A program made the position numbers and the translations under genes. 48,470 nt of DNA from Rouxiella silvae (GTDB lineage Bacteria > Pseudomonadota > Gammaproteobacteria > Enterobacterales > Enterobacteriaceae). Location of the stretch: NCBI RefSeq assembly GCF_002093625.1, contig NZ_MRWD01000045.1:1-48470 (forward strand). Reading direction: 5' to 3'. This document shows, one piece after another, positions 34,314 to 42,930 of the stretch (positions within the stretch are counted from its first letter, which is position 1; every line of letters begins with the position of its first letter). A model generated the notes under the pieces. It was given only the letters and a program-made list of their open reading frames with translations. It was not told the origin of the DNA and did no database searches.

Positions 34314-35648
34314 TTAATGTTGTTCAGGATTGTTGATAACGGCATATTTTTCATGTTTACGCCCGAGCCAGATACTCATGCCCAGCCACAAACAGCTGAA
34401 AGGCACGGCGACAATCGCAATACCACTCAGACTTAAACCCGCAGCAATGAATCCGGCATAAGTCCAGCTTGCCAGTTGATCGCCCGCCCGATAGACAAAT
34501 GTGTCGATAAAGTGTTTAGTTTTATAGCGATCTTCTCTGGAGACTGAGATGAACAATATCTCCCGTGCCGGGCGGGCGAGTGCATAGTTACTGACACGTC
34601 TGGCGACCTGAACGGCAATAAACAATGTTACCGAAGAATGGCTAATCAAGGCGGCAAAACCCAGGGCACTAATTAAAGGTAAGGCGCAAAGTGTAAAGGC
34701 CACTCCCAGCCATCCCAGTATTCTGCTGGTCAGTAGCAATTGAAACAGCAATGTAAATACGCTCACCCAGAAATCAATATTGGCGAAAAAGGCTGTTCTG
34801 CTGTTTCTATCGATGAAAACAGACTCGGCAATACTGGCCTGATGGAAGTAAAGAATGGTGGAGGTGGTGGAGTAAAAGAAAATAAACAGCGCAATAGAAA
34901 AGAGGTAAGGAGAGCGAAAAGTATGCGCCACTCCGGTAAAAATGCCACCGCCTATTGGCTGCTGCTTATGGCTGTGCGTGAAATTAATGCCCTGAAGATT
35001 ATGAGCTTTAGCCAGACGCTGAGAAGCAAAGACCGCGCATTCAATTAACACCATGGCGATAAGTAACAGGCCATTCTGGCCGATCTTATCAACCAACCCT
35101 GAAGTTAATGATGATCCGGCCATCCCTCCCAATGTTGCACCTGTTGCCAGAAATCCAAAGAGACGCTTACTCTGCTCAGCAGTGAAAATATCAACGACGA
35201 ATGACCAAAAAACCGAGACAACGAAGAGATTAAAGACCGAAACCCAGATAAAAAATATCTGTCCAATCCAGACATTCTGTTCAGGTGATGCGAATTTAAG
35301 TGCAGCAAGAAATATCAGCAGATGGAGTGAAAAGAAGCGATACGTCAGCTTGATAAATTGCTCCCGACTGCATCGCTTTACCAGCCAGGCGAAAAGAGGA
35401 TTGACCAACAGCATGGCAAGCAGAGTACCCGTAAAGAGCCATGGGAGATTTTTTACGCCGCCTGCCACCCCGAGCTCATCACGAATGGGGCGCAGGATAT
35501 AATAAGAGATAAAAAGGATAGAAATATAGAGCCATGACCAAAATAATAATCTGGCTTCGCATGTGGTTACGTGTGTAATATTAAATGTACTACGCGTAGC
35601 CTGAATGAGCCGAAAAAAACCAATTCTGTCAGTAGACAAAAGTCGCAC
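34314..35648 (-). CDS. NTP/NDP exchange transporter-like membrane protein
   Basis: A 444-residue protein with about 11-12 membrane helices, resembling the Npt/TLC (ATP/ADP antiporter) superfamily relatives found in free-living bacteria: FWSWLYISILFISYYILRPI, RDELGVAGGVKNLPWLFTGT and FNLFVVSVFWSFVVDIFTAEQ are signature stretches, as is RAGDQLASWTYAGF. In obligate parasites these proteins import ATP; the role in enterobacteria is not established. The start is uncertain: GTG at 35648 overlaps the best ribosome site (GGGAGG), whereas TTG at 35639 is at good spacing. It stands alone between two plus-strand units. Confidence 0.8.
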   Translation of the reverse strand: MRLLSTDRIGFFRLIQATRSTFNITHVTTCEARLLFWSWLYISILFISYYILRPIRDELGVAGGVKNLPWLFTGTLLAMLLVNPLFAWLVKRCSREQFIKLTYRFFSLHLLIFLAALKFASPEQNVWIGQIFFIWVSVFNLFVVSVFWSFVVDIFTAEQSKRLFGFLATGATLGGMAGSSLTSGLVDKIGQNGLLLIAMVLIECAVFASQRLAKAHNLQGINFTHSHKQQPIGGGIFTGVAHTFRSPYLFSIALFIFFYSTTSTILYFHQASIAESVFIDRNSRTAFFANIDFWVSVFTLLFQLLLTSRILGWLGVAFTLCALPLISALGFAALISHSSVTLFIAVQVARRVSNYALARPAREILFISVSREDRYKTKHFIDTFVYRAGDQLASWTYAGFIAAGLSLSGIAIVAVPFSCLWLGMSIWLGRKHEKYAVINNPEQH

Positions 35649-36056
35649 CCTCCCTTATGGAAGTTTATTTCAGTCAGCCATTTATCGTAAAAAAATAGCT
35701 TTGATGTTACCCAATATATTGAATTATCGCTATGACGTTTAGCGGGCAAATGATATGAGTCAGATTCATAATTAAACTGGCAGGTTCAACCTCTGACCAA
35801 TTAGAAACCATTGCATTAAATGTCTTTTAATGTCATCAACTGTAAAGAAATCTCAATTTTTATTAATGAAAGCTACTCATGTCTGTATTGCGTTTTTTAG
35901 CATAGCGCATATAAACTGACTGATATAACATCAGTTATGAATAGCCCGAACTGGAAAAGAGTTTTTATTTAAAATAAATTTACTTTCATACTGCTATTTA
36001 AAATGTGCGAGTTATTTAACTCATGCTATCGGGATGTCTGTATTTTAGGAGGTTGT
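35649..36056. other. AT-rich divergent control region
   Basis: This 408-base gap separates the transporter gene from the exported DUF2255 operon. It is AT-rich, has several possible -10 elements, and no gene, repeat or hairpin that I can support. Confidence 0.4.
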
Positions 36057-36590
36057 ATGATATTTATTAAACGCGCCAGGCGTTCCTTTGCGTTATTATT
36101 TGGTGCCCTTATATTTTCAACAACCAGTCATGCCGCAACGTCTGATGCAGCGCCATTCGGTAACGCTAAAACTCTCAGTGCACGTGATGCAACCCTGGCA
36201 GCGGCACGGTGGTCATCGACTGAATTCAATCAAATTATTAAAGCCGATGATCTTCATATTGCGCCCTTTCGGGAAGATGGTATGACCTATGGCACGCCGA
36301 CATGGATTTGGTGTGTTGAGGTTGACGGTAATCTTTATGTCCGAGCATATAACGGACAACGCTCAAGCTGGTATCAAGCGGCCTTACGAGAAAAAGCGGG
36401 GAAAATTATCGCAGCCGGTATGACAAGAGAAGTCAGATTTGAACACGTTACGGGGGCTGTGAATGAACAAATCGATAATGCATATAAGGCCAAATATCAG
36501 GGCAGCCGCTACCTCGGCCATATGATCAGTGATGGCTCGAAAAATGCCACCATCAGAATTGTTCCCCTGAACCTGAAAAGTGCTGGCTGA
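36057..36590 (+). CDS. Exported DUF2255 protein
   Basis: A 177-residue protein. A Sec signal (basic RARRS, hydrophobic FALLFGALIFSTTSHA, cleavage after AHA-type A27 region) is followed by a DUF2255 domain: ADDLHIAPFREDGMTYGTPTW, then LYVRAYNGQRSSWYQAAL and AGMTREVRFEHV. The family is related to FMN-binding split-barrel/nitroreductase-like folds (deazaflavin-dependent) and is normally cytoplasmic; here it is directed to the periplasm. AGGAGG lies 5 bases before the ATG at 36057. First gene of an operon with the Tat-signal dehydrogenase (70-base gap), a cupin and a CMD protein. Confidence 0.82.
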   Translation: MIFIKRARRSFALLFGALIFSTTSHAATSDAAPFGNAKTLSARDATLAAARWSSTEFNQIIKADDLHIAPFREDGMTYGTPTWIWCVEVDGNLYVRAYNGQRSSWYQAALREKAGKIIAAGMTREVRFEHVTGAVNEQIDNAYKAKYQGSRYLGHMISDGSKNATIRIVPLNLKSAG

Positions 36591-36660
36591 TAAATTTCCG
36601 CTGATATTTCTCTTCAAATACGGCACCGGTGAACTAAGTCATAGTATGGAGACAAGTGTA

Positions 36661-37932
36661 ATGAACAATTCTGCCGACAGTCGCGCGATTGACAACAGCG
36701 ATGACCAACCAAACGTCAACGCCCGGCGACGAAACTTGCTCAAAAGTGCGATGACAGCTGCACTTGTCGGCTCTGGAATGGGTGCAGCCTCTTTGATGGC
36801 GCCATCTGCCTCTGCGGCCAGCACACCCGCAAGATTAAAGAACCTCGTTGGTCCGATATCCACGAATAACACTATTCCAGCAGTGGGCTATGCCGTATAC
36901 GCAAGCGATCAGCCAATGCGTGCATTTAAATTTCTTCGTCGTCCTGTTGGGCCAAAAGATGTCGCCATCGAAATACAGTATTGTGGCGTTTGCCATTCAG
37001 ATATCCATACTGGCCTTGGTCATTGGGGACCACAAAAGCTGCCGCTTATCACTGGCCATGAATTGGCGGGCGTGGTCGTCGCCGTTGGCGGTTCGGTAAG
37101 TCGTTACCGTGTAGGTGATCGGGTTGGTGTGGGGTGCATGGTGGATTCCTGCGGCGTTTGCTCAGAGTGTACCGTTGGATTTGAACAGTTCTGTACCAAG
37201 GGAACCACCTGGACTTATGGCAGCCCGACCAGCGATCCCACAGGCGTCACACAGGGAGGATATTCAAACGTTGCCGTGGTGAAAGAGCATTTTGTTATTT
37301 CAGTACCGGATAACATCGAGCTAGCCGCCGCCGGTCCGATTATGTGCTCAGCAGTCACCGTCTACTCTCCTCTGCGTCACTGGGATGTGCGTCCCGACAG
37401 TAAGATTGGCATCGTCGGGTTAGGCGGTTTGGGGCATATTGCGGTCAAGCTGGCGAAAGCAATGGGAGCCAAGGTTATCGTCCTTACTACGTCGTCAGAC
37501 AAAGTCGCTGATGCTAAAAAGTTTGGTGCCAGTGATGTCATCGTTAATTACGATAAAGCGTCAATGGATAAGTATTCCCGGAGCCTGGACTTTATTTTAG
37601 ATACCGTTCCCTACAAACATGAGATGGATCCTCTGGTTAGCTTACTCAAACGCGATGCCACACTATGCCTAGTGGGTGTAGGTAAAGCAGACGAGCCCAA
37701 TCAATTGGCGCCAATCACCAATGTACTTGCAAGAAATTCGTTTGCAGGTTCGTTAATTGGCAGTATTCGGGAAACGCAGGATGTCATCGATTTTTGTTCT
37801 CAGCATAATATTAGTCCTGAAGTTAATTTAATTCCTATTCAACAGATCAATAGTGCCTGGCGAGAGGTAATAGATAAAAAAGCACGTTATCGTTTCGTTA
37901 TTGATATGACTTCACTGAAGAAAGAGATCTAA
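36661..37932 (+). CDS. Zinc alcohol dehydrogenase with a Tat signal
   Basis: A 423-residue medium-chain zinc dehydrogenase of the CAD/YahK group. A twin-arginine signal lies at the N-terminus: ARRRNLLKSAMTAALVGSGM followed by a hydrophobic run and an A-S-A-A cleavage region (about residue 55). The enzyme domain has the catalytic-zinc site CGVCHSDIH and GHE in TGHELAGVV, four structural-zinc cysteines in SCGVCSECTVGFEQFC, and the Rossmann motif GLGGLGHIAVKLAKA. The length without the signal is normal. Tat export fits a protein that must fold with its cofactor first. Periplasmic NAD(P) dehydrogenases are unusual, which makes the redox partner unclear. ATG 36661 was chosen because GGAG lies upstream. 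Confidence 0.88.
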   Translation: MNNSADSRAIDNSDDQPNVNARRRNLLKSAMTAALVGSGMGAASLMAPSASAASTPARLKNLVGPISTNNTIPAVGYAVYASDQPMRAFKFLRRPVGPKDVAIEIQYCGVCHSDIHTGLGHWGPQKLPLITGHELAGVVVAVGGSVSRYRVGDRVGVGCMVDSCGVCSECTVGFEQFCTKGTTWTYGSPTSDPTGVTQGGYSNVAVVKEHFVISVPDNIELAAAGPIMCSAVTVYSPLRHWDVRPDSKIGIVGLGGLGHIAVKLAKAMGAKVIVLTTSSDKVADAKKFGASDVIVNYDKASMDKYSRSLDFILDTVPYKHEMDPLVSLLKRDATLCLVGVGKADEPNQLAPITNVLARNSFAGSLIGSIRETQDVIDFCSQHNISPEVNLIPIQQINSAWREVIDKKARYRFVIDMTSLKKEI

Positions 37933-38024
37933 ATTTAATAATTATTGCTGGTCATTAAGCAATTAGCTCCCCGTTTTTGTCAAAAACGACATTTTTAAAA
38001 ATATTCATTAATCTGGAGATAATG

Positions 38025-38546
38025 ATGGCTCGAATAACCTCTGCGGCACTCTTGATAACCGTAATGGCCAGCGCTTCAGCTATGGCTGACAATAATCCGT
38101 CTTCTCAGGATTCGGATAATAAAGCCGTAACTGAGAAAGTCTCCATCAGTAAAAATGGCTCCCGTCCCTGGCTTAAAGGCCCGGAACAAAACTTCACCGG
38201 AACCGTCCGCGTTGAACCGCTTTTCACTCAACCGCAATCGCCCGTTCGCACCACGGTTGGACAGGTTAATTTTGAGCCTGGCGCACGGAGTGCCTGGCAT
38301 ACGCATCCACTAGGGCAAACGCTGGTGATTACGTCTGGCTCGGGATGGACTCAGGAATGGGGTGGGGAGAGAAAAACAATCCATGCTGGCGACATCATCC
38401 ATTGTCCGCCGGGGGTAAAGCATTGGCATGGCGCAACGGCGACCACGGGCATGACGCATCTGGCCATCCAGGAAGGTACGCCTGAAGGTAAAAATGTTGA
38501 GTGGATGGAAAAAGTCACAGATCAACAATACAACCGCGAACTGTAA
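38025..38546 (+). CDS. Exported cupin-domain protein
   Basis: A 173-residue single-domain cupin with a Sec signal (ITSAALLITVMASASAMA). Cupin motif 1 is [18 protein letters not shown] and motif 2 GDIIHCPPGVKHWHG, with the metal-binding His residues in H-T-H and H-W-H. NFTGTVRVEPLF and the final EWMEKVTDQQY are shared with the signal-less cupin at 46772, so the two are paralogues; this family includes hydroxynitrile lyase-like and carboxymuconolactone-decarboxylase-associated cupins. GGAG precedes ATG 38025 (ATG 38022 is possible). It is followed 10 bases later by a CMD-domain lipoprotein gene. Confidence 0.88.
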   Translation: MARITSAALLITVMASASAMADNNPSSQDSDNKAVTEKVSISKNGSRPWLKGPEQNFTGTVRVEPLFTQPQSPVRTTVGQVNFEPGARSAWHTHPLGQTLVITSGSGWTQEWGGERKTIHAGDIIHCPPGVKHWHGATATTGMTHLAIQEGTPEGKNVEWMEKVTDQQYNREL

Positions 38547-38556
38547 GGGCATCGTT

Positions 38557-39339
38557 ATGCGATTACATGCTTTAACACTCTGTTCACTGGCGCTTTTGCT
38601 TAGCGGTTGTGTTCACAATGCAAGTAACAATCAGCCCGTTCCATCATCCCCTTCATTGGCTGAACTGGGCGAGGCGTCGCCTGCGTTAGCGCACTACACA
38701 CAAAAATACGTTGATGATGATTTATGGAAAAGAACGCAGCTTAGCCCACGCGATCGCAGCATTGTCACCTTAGCTGCGCTGATTGCCCGTAACGATCGTG
38801 TTGAATTGCCTTACCATCTCAACCTTGCACTCGATAATGGCGTAAAGCCGGGTGAGATTTCTGAGATTGTCGCGCATCTCGCGTTTTATAGTGGCTGGCC
38901 AAGTGCGACATCTGCCGCTGAAATTACGCGCTCGGTCTTTGCACAGCGAGGAATAACCCAAAGTCAGTTACCACCGGTGAATGTCACACTACTGGGTGTA
39001 GATGAAAAGGCAGAAACGGCAAGATCGACGCAGGTGGCCAGTAGCTTCAATAGCGTATCTTCTGGCACGGTAGAATTCACGGAGAAAGCCGTATTTGGTG
39101 ATCTCTGGCGACGTCCGGGACTGACGCCACGCGATCGCAGCATGGTCACTGTGAGTGCGTTAATCACCAGTGGTCAGGTGGAGCAAATTGGCTACCATCT
39201 CAATCGCGCAATGGATAATGGCCTTACGCAACGCCAGGCATCAGAAATGCTGACCCAACTGGCATTTTATGCAGGATGGCCAAAAGTGTTCTCAGCTTTA
39301 CCGGTTGCAAAAAAGGCATTTGAAGCCCGAAACAGTTAA
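38557..39339 (+). CDS. Lipoprotein with two CMD (AhpD-like) domains
   Basis: A 260-residue lipoprotein (signal LALLLSGC, lipidated Cys18) with two carboxymuconolactone-decarboxylase domains. Each has the repeat LSPRDRSIVTLAALIA / LTPRDRSMVTVSALIT followed by YHLNLALDNG / YHLNRAMDNG and AFYSGWP / AFYAGWP. The peroxidase cysteines of AhpD are absent, as in real decarboxylases. CMD proteins are normally cytoplasmic, so membrane anchoring facing the periplasm is notable. Cupin and CMD genes are frequent neighbours, implying joint action on one substrate. Ends the four-gene operon before a hairpin. Confidence 0.87.
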   Translation: MRLHALTLCSLALLLSGCVHNASNNQPVPSSPSLAELGEASPALAHYTQKYVDDDLWKRTQLSPRDRSIVTLAALIARNDRVELPYHLNLALDNGVKPGEISEIVAHLAFYSGWPSATSAAEITRSVFAQRGITQSQLPPVNVTLLGVDEKAETARSTQVASSFNSVSSGTVEFTEKAVFGDLWRRPGLTPRDRSMVTVSALITSGQVEQIGYHLNRAMDNGLTQRQASEMLTQLAFYAGWPKVFSALPVAKKAFEARNS

Positions 39340-39347
39340 AAAGCAGG

Positions 39348-39372
39348 CAGGTATTGAGCGCATCAATGCCTG
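39348..39372. terminator. Hairpin between convergent genes
   Basis: CAGGTATTG and CAATGCCTG form a 9-base stem (one wobble) with a 7-base loop, 8 bases after the CMD stop and 5 bases beyond the stop of the convergent LysR gene. No long T tract. Confidence 0.55.
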
Positions 39373-39377
39373 TCTGT

Positions 39378-40271
39378 TCAGGCCCGATACCGCAAAGCTT
39401 CAACCACGAGAGAGAACGCTTTTGACGCGTTACGACGGTTAGGATAGTAAATATGAAGTCCTTCCCAGTAAGGCGTCCACTCTTCCATTACGTTGATTAG
39501 CTGTCCTGATTTGATAAATGGCGCGGCCAGTTCTTCTGGTACGTGAGCCAATCCAAATCCGGCGACAGCAGCATTCACGATCTGAAAAACACTGTGAAAA
39601 ATTATTTGCCCTTCAACCCTGGCCGTCACTTCCCTCCCATCTTTCTCAAATTCCCAGACATAAAAGCCGCCATGTGTTGGCAGACGCAAATTAATGCAGC
39701 AGTGCTTGAGTAAATCCGACGGAGAGGTAGGTATAGATTTGCCTGCAAAATAATCCGGAGAACCCACCACCAGAAAACGCAAGTCGGGACCGATGCGCGA
39801 TGAAATCATACCATTCGCTAACTGCCCGCCCAACCTTACTCCGGCGTCATAACGTTTCTCCACGATATCAGTGAGACCGTAATCATTGACGAACTCAATG
39901 TTGATATCGGGATAGGTACGCAGCAAGGGGGACAGTTTTGGCCAGAGAATGGTTTCAATCGCAAAATCCGTTGCTGAGATACGAATAGTTCCTGCTGGTT
40001 TCTCTTTTAAATCATGAAGAACGGCCAATTCACTGAAGATGTCATCAAACTTAGGCGCGAGGCTGGCAAGCAACTGTTCACCAATCTCAGTGGGTGAGAC
40101 GCTTCGTGTGGTCCGGGTCAGCAAACGTACACCCATTTTCGCTTCGAGCGATCGCATGGTGTGACTCAGTGCAGACTGAGATACACCCAGCTGCGCAGCT
40201 GCTCGGGTGAAACTTTGTTCACGCGCCACGGTGACGAATGCGACTAAATCGTTGAGGTTATCGCGGGCCAT
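39378..40271 (-). CDS. LysR-family regulator (CrgA-like), paralogue of 33009
   Basis: A 297-residue LysR protein. DNA-binding domain: FVTVAREQSFTRAAAQLGVS, QSALSHTMRSLEAKMGVRLL; linker RTTRSVSPTEIGEQ. The effector domain carries RLPTHGGFYVWEFEKDG and ends IYYPNRRNASKAFSLVVEAL, closely parallel to the LysR at 33009. AGGAG precedes the ATG. It is divergent from the PQQ sugar dehydrogenase gene (210-base gap) and convergent with the DUF2255-ADH-cupin-CMD operon, either of which it may control. Confidence 0.92.
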   Translation of the reverse strand: MARDNLNDLVAFVTVAREQSFTRAAAQLGVSQSALSHTMRSLEAKMGVRLLTRTTRSVSPTEIGEQLLASLAPKFDDIFSELAVLHDLKEKPAGTIRISATDFAIETILWPKLSPLLRTYPDINIEFVNDYGLTDIVEKRYDAGVRLGGQLANGMISSRIGPDLRFLVVGSPDYFAGKSIPTSPSDLLKHCCINLRLPTHGGFYVWEFEKDGREVTARVEGQIIFHSVFQIVNAAVAGFGLAHVPEELAAPFIKSGQLINVMEEWTPYWEGLHIYYPNRRNASKAFSLVVEALRYRA

Positions 40272-40367
40272 CTTTCGTTACTCCTGCGCCAAAAGGAATG
40301 CGATTTAACACCATATTTCTAAACGTGTCCATGAATCAGATAAACGACGATAAAAGTTATTGGTGAA

Positions 40368-40379
40368 GATTCTTCATGA
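40368..40379 (+). promoter_or_regulatory. Shared upstream motif, GATTCTTCATGA
   Basis: GATTCTTCATGA overlaps the palindrome GAAGATTCTTC and lies in the LysR/PQQ-dehydrogenase divergent gap. A related sequence, GAATCCTTCATGATTC, occurs at 41589-41604 upstream of the tautomerase gene. A common regulator-binding site is possible; evidence is similarity of 12 bases only. Confidence 0.35.
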
Positions 40380-40481
40380 CCGCATTCCGATCCCGGTGCT
40401 AATCACTTTGCGTGATTACCGCTACCTTTATGATGAAATCGTTAGCTCCCGACGTTTGAAAGATTGTTGAAAGGAACGTGA

Positions 40482-41555
40482 ATGAAAGCATTGTTAATGG
40501 GTTTGTCGATATCATTCTGCGCCGCAATGGCACCGGTGTCTGAGAGACTGGCGGAACAAAAATCGCTGAAAGAAGTGATCAAACCAGTCATCAATAATGA
40601 CTGGAAAATGGAAGTGATCACCAATGAACTTAATTATCCCTGGAATATTGAAGTTGCTGGCGATCAGCTCATTGTGACTGAAGCGGCAGGAAATATTGTC
40701 ATGCTGCAGCAGGGAAAACTTCAACGTTACGCGGTAAAGACATCTGACCCCGTCGTTAATGAGGGCGGTGCAGGATTATTGGGAATGGCGCTTGCCAGGG
40801 ATTTCACCACGAGCGGTGTAGCCTGGCTCTATCATACCTATCGCTCAGATTCGGCGCTTTTCAATAAAGTGATCAAGGTTCATTTCGACGGAAAACAATG
40901 GCAGGAAACGGATGTGCTGGTATCACGCATCCCCGGGCATCGTCTGTATAACGGTGGAAGAATTGCCATTGGCCCTGACGGCAACCTCTACGTCACGACT
41001 GGCTGGACTGAAACTGAAGAGCGCCCACAGGATTTACAGAGCCTTGCTGGCAAAGTGCTAAGAATGACCCTTGATGGTAAACCTCCAGGAAATAATCCCG
41101 TCGGCGGTTCACTCATTTATTCCTGGGGACACCGCAATCCCCAGGGACTGGCGTGGAACCCACGCGGCGAGCTTTTCGTTACAGAACACGGTCAACTCAC
41201 ACACGATGAAATTAATCTGGTTACACCGGGCAGTAACTATGGATGGCCAGTGATACAAGGTGATGAGGAACATGCGGGTATGAAAAAGGCCTGGCTCAAT
41301 TCGGGCAAGCACACCTGGGCACCCTCCGGCGCGACCTATGTAGGAGAGGAACTGTTGGTTGCTACGCTTGGTGCGAAAGGCTTGTATGCCTATGACAGAG
41401 ATAACCGCAATTTAAAGCAAATTTTCAGTTCCGGCGATCGCTTGCGGGATGTTACAGCAGTTAATGATGATATCTACGTCATAACGACCAATCGCTCTCC
41501 CAGGGCTGCGGGACCTTCTGTGGATCGATTGATTAAACTTACGTTGGTTCGTTAA
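40482..41555 (+). CDS. Exported PQQ-dependent sugar dehydrogenase (YliI-like)
   Basis: A 357-residue six-bladed propeller of the GSDH family (soluble aldose sugar dehydrogenase), using PQQ and calcium to oxidise aldoses in the periplasm. A short signal peptide (LLMGLSISFCAAMAPVS) is followed by LNYPWNIEVAGDQLIVTEAAG, NEGGAGLLGMALARDF, PGHRLYNGGRIAIGPDGNLYV and GHRNPQGLAWNPRGELFVTEHG, all family blocks; the usual catalytic His falls in the LYNGGR/GHRNPQ region or equivalent. GGAAC-type ribosome site upstream. No PQQ synthesis genes are in the window, so the cofactor must come from elsewhere. Divergent from a LysR gene. Confidence 0.88.
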   Translation: MKALLMGLSISFCAAMAPVSERLAEQKSLKEVIKPVINNDWKMEVITNELNYPWNIEVAGDQLIVTEAAGNIVMLQQGKLQRYAVKTSDPVVNEGGAGLLGMALARDFTTSGVAWLYHTYRSDSALFNKVIKVHFDGKQWQETDVLVSRIPGHRLYNGGRIAIGPDGNLYVTTGWTETEERPQDLQSLAGKVLRMTLDGKPPGNNPVGGSLIYSWGHRNPQGLAWNPRGELFVTEHGQLTHDEINLVTPGSNYGWPVIQGDEEHAGMKKAWLNSGKHTWAPSGATYVGEELLVATLGAKGLYAYDRDNRNLKQIFSSGDRLRDVTAVNDDIYVITTNRSPRAAGPSVDRLIKLTLVR

Positions 41556-41588
41556 ACCATTATGAAGAAAACGAATTCACAGTTATGA

Positions 41589-41604
41589 GAATCCTTCATG
41601 ATTC
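41589..41604 (+). promoter_or_regulatory. Palindromic motif before the tautomerase gene
   Basis: GAATC-CTTCAT-GATTC is an inverted repeat with a 6-base spacer, and it includes the TTCATGA core also present at 40373-40379. It lies about 85 bases before the tautomerase start. Confidence 0.35.
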
Positions 41605-41687
41605 CATCCCATGGTTGATGGGTAATCATCATAATCCTGTAGTGCTAATATCAATCACTCAGAATCCAGTTAATCAGGGAGCCAATT

Positions 41688-41915
41688 ATGCCTCATGTCA
41701 TTGTTAAAATTGTCGGACAGTCTGAAGAGAGTAAACAACGGATTTCTGAAAAATTAACGCAGACCCTTACTGATACGCTGAGCATAGATGAACAATTTGT
41801 TTCTATTTCGATTGAAGATATCGTCAAAGAGAACTGGGTAGAGGATGTGTACAAACCAGATATTCTGGAGAAGAGTGATTCTCTCTATAAAAAACCTGGC
41901 TACGACCCTCTTTAA
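41688..41915 (+). CDS. Tautomerase (PptA/4-OT-like)
   Basis: A 75-residue tautomerase. The protein begins MPHVIVKIVG, so the catalytic Pro is exposed after Met removal, as in 4-oxalocrotonate tautomerase and PptA. QRISEKLTQTLTDTL is the conserved helix, VSISIEDI the second strand, and the C-terminus SLYKKPGYDPL matches the PptA group. It would interconvert keto and enol forms of a small molecule in the cytoplasm. GGGAG precedes the ATG. It stands between the sugar dehydrogenase and an SDR gene, in the same direction, and fits a catabolic role with them. Confidence 0.88.
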   Translation: MPHVIVKIVGQSEESKQRISEKLTQTLTDTLSIDEQFVSISIEDIVKENWVEDVYKPDILEKSDSLYKKPGYDPL

Positions 41916-42046
41916 TGATAATGGCCTAAGAAAGACATTACTCATTTAATTAACTCTGCATAAATTACATTCTTTTCACAATGATGACGCACATTGTCGA
42001 TGACATGTGTTGTCGGCTTCTTATACGTTGAAGACAGGAAAAAACA

Positions 42047-42808
42047 ATGAGCTTTTCATTTAAAGATCAGGTTGCACTGATTACCGGTGCAGCTTCCGGA
42101 ATGGGACTGGCAACAGCCAACGCTTTCGCAGCAGCGGGTGCTTCGGTTGTCATGGCTGATATAAGCGAAGAAGCGGTAAAGGCAGCCGCCGCTGCGTTAA
42201 ACGATGCGGGTTACAAAGCGCTGGGTATTCGCTGTGATGTTGCCAATATTGATGAAGTTAAAGCCATGGTCGATCAGGCCGTTGCGACGTTTGGCCGCAT
42301 CGATGTTGCATTTAATAATGCAGGCGTGCAAAGCCCGGTAGCAGAAACTGCCCTTGCAGACCCGGAAGATTACGACTTTGTTATGGATGTGAATCTTCGC
42401 GGTATCTGGAACTGCATGAAGTACGAACTTATTCAGATGAAGAAGCAAGGCAGCGGTGCAATCGTTAACAATTCATCGTTGGGTGGTCTGGTCGGCATTG
42501 CCGAGCGTGGTATCTACCACGCCTCAAAACATGGTGTAGTCGGTCTGACCAAAAGCGCCGGTTTAGAATATGCGCCACAAAATATCCGCGTAAACGCCAT
42601 CTGTCCCGGCATCATTGAAACCCCGATGGTTTCAGGCATGCTGGAAAGCCAGCCTGAAGCCATGGCTGAATTAATGAAAGATGTACCGATAAAACGACTG
42701 GGGCGTGCAGAAGAAATTGCAGATGCCGTGCTGTGGTTATGCAGTCCAGCTTCCAGCTTTGTCATTGGTCATGCATTGCCCGTCGATGGTGGCTATACAG
42801 TGCGTTAA
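42047..42808 (+). CDS. SDR-family oxidoreductase (classical, KR-like)
   Basis: A 253-residue classical short-chain dehydrogenase: TGAASGMGLATA (cofactor loop), VMADIS with the Asp that favours NAD, CDVANID, FNNAGVQSP, the Ser in NNSSLGGL, Y-H-A-S-K and the end LPVDGGYT. It is from a different subgroup than the SDRs at 27962 and 47173. AGGA-containing sequence precedes the ATG. It lies 131 bases after the tautomerase gene and is followed by a perfect hairpin. The substrate is probably a secondary alcohol or ketone; not further predictable. Confidence 0.92.
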   Translation: MSFSFKDQVALITGAASGMGLATANAFAAAGASVVMADISEEAVKAAAAALNDAGYKALGIRCDVANIDEVKAMVDQAVATFGRIDVAFNNAGVQSPVAETALADPEDYDFVMDVNLRGIWNCMKYELIQMKKQGSGAIVNNSSLGGLVGIAERGIYHASKHGVVGLTKSAGLEYAPQNIRVNAICPGIIETPMVSGMLESQPEAMAELMKDVPIKRLGRAEEIADAVLWLCSPASSFVIGHALPVDGGYTVR

Positions 42809-42814
42809 TTTGAA

Positions 42815-42846
42815 AAAGGTTCGCTTCTTTATTGAGGCGAACCTTT
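42815..42846 (+). terminator. Hairpin after the SDR gene
   Basis: AAAGGTTCGC and GCGAACCTTT form a perfect 10-base stem with a 12-base loop, 7 bases after the stop. The flanks are A-rich on the left and pyrimidine-rich on the right, consistent with a terminator. Confidence 0.75.
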
Positions 42847-42930
42847 CACTTTCTAAAAATATCCTCGCAAGCCTGAAGCGAATTAATAACACAATACCTG
42901 TAAGTAACGTTAATAAAAGGATATTAAAAA

